A DNA stretch of 64,000 nucleotides from Pseudomonas sp. MF4836. Lineage in GTDB: Bacteria; Pseudomonadota; Gammaproteobacteria; Pseudomonadales; Pseudomonadaceae. Position 1 is the stretch's first letter; every line of letters starts with the position of its first letter. Location: positions 36,863 to 100,862 of the forward strand of contig NZ_MVOL01000020.1 of NCBI RefSeq assembly GCF_002018875.1. Direction: 5' to 3'. The translations under genes were made by a program, and so were the position numbers. Positions 58,997-64,000 of the stretch are shown here, piece by piece. The notes under the pieces were generated by a model, which ran no database searches, was not told the DNA's origin, and was given only the letters and a program-made list of their open reading frames with translations.

Positions 58997-59872
58997 CTAT
59001 TGATACATCTGCGGGACTTCGTAACGCAGGCCGTAGCCGGCGTAGAGCGCCTTGAGCGTGCCGTCGCGGATCAGCCCTTCCAGGGCCTCTTCCACGGCGT
59101 AGGCCAGCTGGCGATTGCTTTCATGCACCGCCATGCCGATCTCCCACAGCTGCTTGCCCATGTTCGGGTAGGCGTTTTCGGCGAGCGCCAGTTGCGGGTC
59201 GGCGGCCTGGTGCACCTGCCAGTCGATCTCGCCGCGCATGGCCATGACGGCGTCCACCTCGCCGGCTTTCATCGCGGCAAAGGCCTGGCCGACATCGGGG
59301 TAATGATGGGTCTTGGCACTGAGCATGCCGTTGAACACCGAGGTCAGGTAAAACGACGGCACGCTGTCGACCTCGACCCCGATCGGGTGCTGCTCGAACA
59401 CCGCCACGCTGGCCACCGAGTCCAGGCGCCGCCGATCATAGGCCACCTGCCAGCACTCGCTCTGGTACGGGCCGAACATCACCACATGGTCATTGTTCAG
59501 CTCTCCCAGCTCGTTGCGTTTTTGCGCGTAGTCATGGTCGTAGGGCACGCGCATCATCAGGTCGGCCAACTGCTGGTTGCGCAGCTGGCTGCCGCGCCAG
59601 ATGTAGTCGCGCAGGTCGTCGTCGAGTTTTTCCCCGGGCGGCGCCCAGATCAGTTGCAGGCGCACGCCCAGGGCCTTGGCCAAGGCTTGCGCCAACTCGA
59701 CGTCGACTCCCTTGGCCTGGCCCTGGTCCTCGAAGCTGTAGGGGGCGAAGTCCTTGTAGACAGCGACCTTCAATTCGCCGTCGGCGATCATCTGGTCGAA
59801 TGTGCGCACCTGCGCCTGCGCCGCCTGGCAGCACAGCAGCAGGCCGGTCAACAGCGCGGCAAACAGGCGCAT
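58997..59872 (-). CDS. Quinoprotein-associated periplasmic binding protein (PedG/MxaJ-like)
   Basis: This 291-residue protein has a signal peptide (LFAALLTGLLLCCQAAQA) and a type-2 binding-protein fold: ELKVAVYKDFAPYSFEDQGQ, GVDVELAQALAKALGVRLQ, FAAMKAGEVDAVMAMRGEID. It is typical of the XoxJ/MxaJ and PedG-type proteins next to PQQ alcohol dehydrogenases, which probably help activation of the enzyme or bind a cofactor rather than feed a transporter. The start has GAGGAG. It lies 5 bp after the cytochrome stop. Confidence 0.88.
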   Translation of the reverse strand: MRLFAALLTGLLLCCQAAQAQVRTFDQMIADGELKVAVYKDFAPYSFEDQGQAKGVDVELAQALAKALGVRLQLIWAPPGEKLDDDLRDYIWRGSQLRNQQLADLMMRVPYDHDYAQKRNELGELNNDHVVMFGPYQSECWQVAYDRRRLDSVASVAVFEQHPIGVEVDSVPSFYLTSVFNGMLSAKTHHYPDVGQAFAAMKAGEVDAVMAMRGEIDWQVHQAADPQLALAENAYPNMGKQLWEIGMAVHESNRQLAYAVEEALEGLIRDGTLKALYAGYGLRYEVPQMYQ

Positions 59873-59877
59873 GGCGC

Positions 59878-60339
59878 TTACTCCTCGACGTGCACGCTGT
59901 CCAGGTAAGTGCGCACGGCCCACAGGGCTTCCTGGCTCAGGTAGTCGGCCATTTTCGGCATGTACACCCGGCCGTCGCGCACGGCGCCATGGCGCACGCG
60001 TTCGACAAACCACTCATCGCCGGCTTCGCCGACATCGAGCATGCGCAGGTCGGGGGCGATACCGCCGGACTTGGCTTCAAGGCCATGGCAGGCCGCGCAG
60101 TTCTGGTTATAGGCCGAGGCGCCGATTTCCACCGCCTTGTCGTGTTCCGCGGAGGTGCGGTACGGGTTGACCGCTGCCCAGCCGTCGCCATCCACGGTCA
60201 CGCCTGCGTCCTTGACAGGGGTCAGGCCTTTGGTTTCCACCGCCTGCGGCACCACGTTGCCATGGGCCCAGACCGCACCGGTACTGATCAACCCGGCCAG
60301 GAGCCCTACCGCGAGCAAGGCGTTGCGTTTTGTTGTCAT
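59878..60339 (-). CDS. pedF: Cytochrome c550 PedF (electron acceptor of the alcohol dehydrogenases)
   Basis: This 153-residue protein has a signal peptide (ALLAVGLLAGLISTGAVWA) and one c-type heme site, C81-A-A-C84-H85. A methionine in RVYMPKMADYLS is the likely axial ligand. It matches the c550 (PedF/ExaB-like) family that takes electrons from PQQ alcohol dehydrogenases. It is divergent from pedE (252 bp apart) and has a TTGGTA/TACCAA element about 111 nt upstream. The start has GAGGGC. Confidence 0.93.
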   Translation of the reverse strand: MTTKRNALLAVGLLAGLISTGAVWAHGNVVPQAVETKGLTPVKDAGVTVDGDGWAAVNPYRTSAEHDKAVEIGASAYNQNCAACHGLEAKSGGIAPDLRMLDVGEAGDEWFVERVRHGAVRDGRVYMPKMADYLSQEALWAVRTYLDSVHVEE

Positions 60340-60442
60340 TGTTATGCCCTCAAGATTGCACGCAAGACCTCTCTACAGAGGCTATGCCGCCATCTTATGA
60401 ACACCCCCGCGCCAGCCGTATGCTGCTTTGGTGGTCGGCCCC

Positions 60443-60458
60443 TACTCCCTTGGTAGTA
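60443..60458. promoter_or_regulatory. Palindromic regulator site in the pedF-pedE divergent region
   Basis: TACTCCCTTGGTAGTA is a near-perfect 16-bp dyad (TACTnCC-TTGGnAGTA). Its TTGGTA core begins 111 nt upstream of the pedF start and its far end is 133 nt upstream of the pedE start. It is the best copy of the element repeated upstream of the aldehyde dehydrogenase, pedH and pqqA genes, so a LuxR-type activator such as AgmR/ExaE is a likely binder (inference). Confidence 0.65.
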
Positions 60459-60493
60459 GGGCTTGTGGCGAGGGCCTAAATCATGTGCCGCCT

Positions 60494-60508
60494 GGGAACT
60501 TTTCCCGG
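60494..60508. promoter_or_regulatory. Copy of the pedH-leader palindrome upstream of pedE
   Basis: GGGAACTTTTCCCGG matches GGGAAATTTTCCCGG at 56941-56955 in 14 of 15 bases. It ends 83 nt before the pedE start. A weaker partner, GGGACTTTTTCC, follows at 60516-60527. Confidence 0.55.
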
Positions 60509-60591
60509 CAAGGGCGGGACTTTTTCCGTATCTGCAAAACCGGCGGCAACCCACCCTATGCAGGCCAAAACCTCCACTGGGAACTGCAACC

Positions 60592-62487
60592 ATGACAATA
60601 AGATCGCTACCCGCCCTTTCGCCCCTGACCCTGTCTGTGCAAGCCTTTTTGCTGGTCAGCAGCCTGTCGCTGACCTCGGCCGCCGTGGCCGCCACCGCCC
60701 CGGCGGCGCCTGCCACCAAGAACGTGACCTGGGAAGACATCGCCAACGATCACCTGACCACCAAGGACGTGCTGCAGTACGGCATGGGCACCAATGCCCA
60801 GCGCTGGAGCCCCCTGGCCCAGGTCAACGACAAGAACGTGTTCAAGCTGACCCCGGCCTGGTCCTACTCCTTCGGTGACGAAAAACAGCGCGGCCAGGAA
60901 TCCCAGGCCATCGTCAGCGACGGCGTGGTCTACGTCACCGGTTCCTATTCCCGGGTGTTCGCCCTCGACGCCAAGACCGGCAAGCGCCTGTGGACCTACA
61001 ACCACCGCCTGCCGGACAACATCCGTCCGTGCTGCGACGTGGTCAACCGCGGGGCGGCGATCTTCGGTGACAAGATCTACTTCGGCACCCTCGATGCGCG
61101 CCTGATCGCCCTCGACAAAAACACCGGCAAAGTGGTGTGGAACAAGAAATTCGGCGACCACAGCGCCGGCTACACCATGACCGGCGCCCCGGTGCTGATC
61201 AAAGACAAAGTCACCGGCAAGGTGCTGCTGATCCACGGCAGCTCCGGCGATGAATTCGGCGTGGTCGGCCAACTGTTCGCCCGCGACCCGGACACCGGTG
61301 AAGAGGTGTGGATGCGGCCCTTCGTCGAAGGCCACATGGGCCGCCTGAATGGCAAGGACAGCACCACCACCGGCGACGTCAAGGCGCCGTCCTGGCCCGA
61401 TGACAAGACCACCGAAACCGGCAAGGTCGAAGCCTGGAGCCACGGCGGCGGTGCCCCCTGGCAGAGCGCGAGCTTCGATGCCGAAACCAACACCATCATC
61501 GTCGGCGCCGGCAACCCCGGCCCGTGGAACACCTGGGCCCGGACCTCGAAAGACGGCAACCCCCACGACTACGACAGCCTCTACACCTCGGGCCAGGTCG
61601 GCGTCGACCCGAGCACCGGCGAGGTCAAGTGGTTCTACCAGCACACGCCGAACGATGCCTGGGACTTCTCCGGCAACAACGAGCTGGTGCTGTTCGACTA
61701 CAAGGACAAGGACGGCAAGGTGGTCAAGGCCACCGGTCACGCCGACCGCAACGGCTTCTTCTACGTCGTGGACCGCAACAACGGCAAACTGCAGAACGCC
61801 TTCCCCTTCGTCGACAACATCACCTGGGCCAGCCATATCGACCTGAAGACCGGTCGCCCCGTGGAAAACGAAGGCCAGCGTCCGGCCAAGCCATTACCGG
61901 GTGAAACCAAGGGCAAGCCAGTGGAAGTCTCGCCGCCGTTCCTGGGTGGCAAGAACTGGAACCCCATGGCCTACAGCCAGGACACCGGGCTGTTCTACAT
62001 CCCGGGCAACCAGTGGAAGGAGGAGTACTGGACCGAGGAGGTCAACTACAAGAAAGGCTCGGCCTACCTGGGGATGGGGTTCCGCATCAAGCGCATGTAC
62101 GACGACCACGTCGGCACCCTGCGTGCGATGAACCCGACCACCGGCAAGGTGGTGTGGGAGCACAAGGAACACCTGCCGCTGTGGGCTGGGGTATTGGCGA
62201 CCAAGGGCAACCTGGTGTTCACCGGCACCGGCGACGGTTTCTTCAAGGCCTTCGACGCGAAAACCGGCAAGGAGCTGTGGAAGTTCCAGACCGGCAGCGG
62301 CATCGTTTCGCCGCCGATCACCTGGGAACAGGATGGCGAGCAGTACATCGGCGTGACCGTGGGTTACGGCGGCGCAGTACCGCTGTGGGGTGGCGACATG
62401 GCTGAGCTGACCAAGCCGGTGGCGCAAGGCGGTTCGTTCTGGGTGTTCAAGATCCCGAGCTGGGATACCAAGACCGCCCAGCGCTAA
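60592..62487 (+). CDS. pedE: Calcium-type PQQ-dependent alcohol dehydrogenase (PedE)
   Basis: This 631-residue quinoprotein has the length of P. putida PedE. It has a signal peptide, the vicinal disulfide C147-C148 (IRPCCDV), metal ligands E221 (SGDEFGVVG) and N308 (GAGNPGPWN), and the catalytic D358 in AWDFSGNNEL. Position 360 is Ser, not Asp, so this is the calcium-type enzyme. It oxidises short and aromatic alcohols in the periplasm. It is divergent from cytochrome pedF. The ATG at 60592 has no strong Shine-Dalgarno. Confidence 0.94.
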   Translation: MTIRSLPALSPLTLSVQAFLLVSSLSLTSAAVAATAPAAPATKNVTWEDIANDHLTTKDVLQYGMGTNAQRWSPLAQVNDKNVFKLTPAWSYSFGDEKQRGQESQAIVSDGVVYVTGSYSRVFALDAKTGKRLWTYNHRLPDNIRPCCDVVNRGAAIFGDKIYFGTLDARLIALDKNTGKVVWNKKFGDHSAGYTMTGAPVLIKDKVTGKVLLIHGSSGDEFGVVGQLFARDPDTGEEVWMRPFVEGHMGRLNGKDSTTTGDVKAPSWPDDKTTETGKVEAWSHGGGAPWQSASFDAETNTIIVGAGNPGPWNTWARTSKDGNPHDYDSLYTSGQVGVDPSTGEVKWFYQHTPNDAWDFSGNNELVLFDYKDKDGKVVKATGHADRNGFFYVVDRNNGKLQNAFPFVDNITWASHIDLKTGRPVENEGQRPAKPLPGETKGKPVEVSPPFLGGKNWNPMAYSQDTGLFYIPGNQWKEEYWTEEVNYKKGSAYLGMGFRIKRMYDDHVGTLRAMNPTTGKVVWEHKEHLPLWAGVLATKGNLVFTGTGDGFFKAFDAKTGKELWKFQTGSGIVSPPITWEQDGEQYIGVTVGYGGAVPLWGGDMAELTKPVAQGGSFWVFKIPSWDTKTAQR

Positions 62488-62493
62488 CCGACG

Positions 62494-62515
62494 TGTGGCG
62501 AGGGCGCTTGCTCCC
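62494..62515 (+). repeat. REP half element
   Basis: tgtggcgagggcgcttgctc matches the REP arms at 57065-57086 exactly. No inverted partner is obvious in the 190-bp gap before the pentapeptide gene. It is six bases after the pedE stop. Confidence 0.75.
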
Positions 62516-62677
62516 GCCGGGCCGGGCTGGCGTACCAGCGCGCAGCGGCCCCGAAACCCGCCCACACGCTAGCTCAGGCATAGCGCGTGGGCCGGGTTCA
62601 CCACGGCTACGCCCCGGGGCGCCGGCCAGCCCGCGCCCTCACCACACCCGCCTTCACTCCAGCCGGAGAACCGCACC

Positions 62678-63337
62678 ATGAACTATCTGCCACTGGCCCT
62701 GCTGCTGACCCTCTCCCCTGCCTTCGCCGTGAATGTCGACGACGACGGCAACGATGTCCCCCTGACCATCAACGGTTGCCTGATCGACGAATCCAGCCAG
62801 TGCCCTGGCGCCAACTTGCGCGGGGCCAACCTGGCCAACCAGGACCTGCGCAAGATGAACCTGGCCGGCGCCGACCTGCGCGATGCCGACCTGCGCCATG
62901 CCCAGCTGGACCTGGCCAACCTGGAAAAAGCCCAGCTGCAAGGCGCCAACCTGACCCGCGCCAGCTTGCAGCAGAGCAACCTGCGCCTGGCGGATTTCAC
63001 GGGCGCCAAGCTGATGTCGATTCAGGGCTGGGGGATGTTTGCCCAGGGGGCGCAGTTTCAAAACGCCAATTTGAGCGGTGCCTATCTGCAATTTGCCAGG
63101 TTGTCCGGGGCCAAGTTGCACCAGGCCAATCTGCAGGCTGCCGACCTGGAAATGACCTGGTTGAGCAAGGCGGATTTGCAGGGGGCGGATTTGCGGGATG
63201 CCAATCTGCAGGAGGCCAAGTTTGGCGAGAGTAATCTGGAGCGGGCGAACCTGAGTGGGTCGCGGCAGCATTATGCGAATTTTCAGGATGCGAATATGGA
63301 GGGGTGTGGGGGGTGTCCGGGGAGTTGGGATAAGTAG
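62678..63337 (+). CDS. Exported pentapeptide-repeat protein
   Basis: This 219-residue protein has a signal peptide (LPLALLLTLSPAFA). From about residue 43 on it has about 30 pentapeptide units of the A(N/D)Lxx kind (ANLRGANLANQDL, ADLRDADLRHAQLD), which fold as a right-handed quadrilateral helix. The last units, after YANFQDANMEG, end in a Cys-rich tail (GCGGCPGSWDK). The start has GGAG. It follows pedE, as reported for P. putida. The function is unknown. The 3' third switches to G/T-rich codons. Confidence 0.88.
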   Translation: MNYLPLALLLTLSPAFAVNVDDDGNDVPLTINGCLIDESSQCPGANLRGANLANQDLRKMNLAGADLRDADLRHAQLDLANLEKAQLQGANLTRASLQQSNLRLADFTGAKLMSIQGWGMFAQGAQFQNANLSGAYLQFARLSGAKLHQANLQAADLEMTWLSKADLQGADLRDANLQEAKFGESNLERANLSGSRQHYANFQDANMEGCGGCPGSWDK

Positions 63338-63369
63338 GGGGTCGGTCGGGGGATTTGGGATTGGGGGCA

Positions 63370-63685
63370 GATCCGTTGCTGCGGTTATGGCTGCTATGGG
63401 TTCCGCTCTTACAGCGGGTCACTTTGGAAAAGCCGGAATGCCGGCCCAGCCCAAAGTAACCAAAGGGCTCTTGCCCCACCACTTGGTGCCTCGCCTAGGC
63501 TCGGCATGCCCTCACTCCGGCATTGATCCGTGGGCCGCCGCAATGGGCCATCCCTGGCCCAGTGCGGCTAACCCGGCGTCCTGCCGGGTTGCCCACGGCT
63601 CATCGCCTGCGTTCGGCCATCGTGGTTAACGGGGCGCTTCAGATCAAAATCAAGAGCAAGGCGGCCCTCCGGCCGGCCTGGGTCG
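63370..63685 (-). repeat. Long intergenic repeat, copy 2 (inverted relative to 7878-8182)
   Basis: Reverse complement of this stretch shows the same blocks as copy 1: gccgagcctaggcgaggcac, ggccagggatggccca, cttgctcttgattttgatct and gctgtaagagcggaaccca. Its hairpin has actttgg (63421-63427) and ccaaagt (63451-63457), with an inner GCCGG/CCGGC stem. The loop is longer than in copy 1. It begins right after the pentapeptide gene. Confidence 0.85.
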
Positions 63686-63713
63686 GTACCTGCGCGTCCT
63701 GTCCCCCGGCAAT

Positions 63714-63838
63714 CTGTAGCCGCTGCCGCAGGCTCGGGCCGCGCTCGGACGCTGGCCCTCACCAACGCCCAATACACACGCTAAAACACCGCGTCCATTG
63801 CGGCCAGCGCAGCCTCGTACCTCGGCAGCGGCTACAGG
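63714..63838. repeat. REP-family arms
   Basis: ctgtagccgctgccg (63714-63728) and cggcagcggctacag (about 63824-63838) are inverted arms of the gtagccgctgcc family about 95 bp apart. Between them nothing gene-like was recognised. They belong to the 663-bp gene-free end of the window. Confidence 0.75.
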
Positions 63839-63852
63839 ACTTGCGTGCCTTA

Positions 63853-63888
63853 CTTTTGCTTTTGCTTTTGCTTTTGCTTTTGCTTTGG
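63853..63888. repeat. Hexanucleotide tandem repeat (cttttg)
   Basis: Five perfect cttttg units (63853-63882) are followed by a degenerate ctttgg. On the opposite strand they would read as Lys-Ala repeats, but the reading frame there has no support as a gene. It may be a slippage-prone marker. Confidence 0.9.
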
Positions 63889-63894
63889 CTGTTG

Positions 63895-64000
63895 ACCTTG
63901 CTTTTGATCTTGATCCACCCGCCCCTTCGGCAGGCCGAGTGGAGGTGTTCATCAGGGGATTGGCGCGCAGCGCCCTTCGACGCAGTCGAAGACGTCGCTG
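63895..64000. other. Non-coding right edge, start of another possible repeat
   Basis: No gene was recognised in the last 106 bases. The segment with gatccacccgccccttcggc, ggcgcgcagcgccc and cttcgacgcagtcgaag is rich in short inverted repeats (cttcgac-gcagtcgaag, ggcgcgc-agcgcc). It looks like the beginning of another long intergenic repeat, but it is cut by the window end. Confidence 0.4.

Noticed and set aside
58196..59908. Plus-strand frame of 570 residues opposite the quinoprotein relay genes
   Set aside because: It is antisense to two exported proteins with signal peptides and family motifs.
63255..63629. Small frames inside the long repeat copies that give similar peptides (LPHH..PRLGSACPHSG)
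   Set aside because: The similarity comes from the DNA repeat itself. The frames have no ribosome site, differ in length and are broken between copies.
63853..63888. Short tandem repeat considered as a CRISPR array
   Set aside because: The unit is six bases without spacers, and no cas gene is in the window.
63650..63952. Minus-strand frame with a Lys-Ala repeat, resembling a histone-like AlgP tail
   Set aside because: The repeat is just the complement of the cttttg hexamers. No conserved N-terminal AlgP domain or start signal is present.

Overview
The window looks like a chromosomal segment of a fluorescent-group Pseudomonas. It is GC-rich, with strong G/C-ending codon use, Pseudomonas-type REP sequences (gtagccgctgcc and tgtggcgaggg families), long fluorescens-type intergenic repeats, and a typical gene complement (glc operon, mntH, cobF, erc/pqq/ped quinoprotein locus, RpiR and LysR regulators). 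No rRNA, tRNA, CRISPR, integrase or transposase gene was seen.

Layout. 1-576: end of an MFS transporter. 577-5790: divergent glycolate regulator glcC and the glycolate oxidase operon glcDEFG, with two clear TGGTnnGACCA operators between them. 5803-7815: a pair of half-size DMT transporters and a divergent LysR regulator. 7878-8182: copy 1 of a roughly 300-bp intergenic repeat, whose inverted partner lies at 63370-63685. 8324-15695: mntH, small envelope and hydrolase genes, and an AotO/AotJ-like pair. 16053-18989: rhodanese/ftrA, cobF and a phosphatase-like gene. 19393-24520: a compact putative amine or formyl-amide catabolic operon (RpiR regulator, cysteine hydrolase, glutamine-synthetase-like ligase, N-formylglutamate-amidohydrolase-like enzyme, APC permease). 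24615-29899: MASE2-GGDEF cyclase, Baeyer-Villiger-type monooxygenase with a hydrolase, and 2-oxoadipate dioxygenase hglS. 29968-36500: an SMI1/KNR4 gene and a LysR-controlled three-component amine/opine-type dehydrogenase operon with RidA, an orphan periplasmic binding protein and a second GlcG. 36674-41309: a RelE/HigA-type toxin-antitoxin pair followed by ten small, overlapping, immunity-like genes with no toxin. 41545-48896: an exported protein, an AttEFGH-like ABC/lipocalin operon, and a tandemly duplicated yniB gene with a vanW remnant between the copies. 48962-63337: the PQQ alcohol-oxidation region.

The last region works as one system. Two periplasmic quinoprotein alcohol dehydrogenases are present: 55136-56908 has the D-Y-D lanthanide signature (PedH type) and 60592-62487 has D-F-S (calcium PedE type). 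With them are cytochrome c550 (PedF), a binding protein, a SoxYZ-like carrier and a zinc metallohydrolase, the cytoplasmic aldehyde dehydrogenase (ExaC/AldB-II), PqqA and PqqB without PqqCDE, the Fe-alcohol dehydrogenase ErcA and an ErcS-type hybrid kinase. A TTGGTA-centred element recurs 101-116 nt upstream of four of these start codons (pqqA, aldehyde dehydrogenase, pedH, pedF), and a near-perfect palindrome is shared by the pedH and pedE leaders. Together these suggest a single regulon.

All assignments rest on reading the sequence and on family knowledge; no database search was run.
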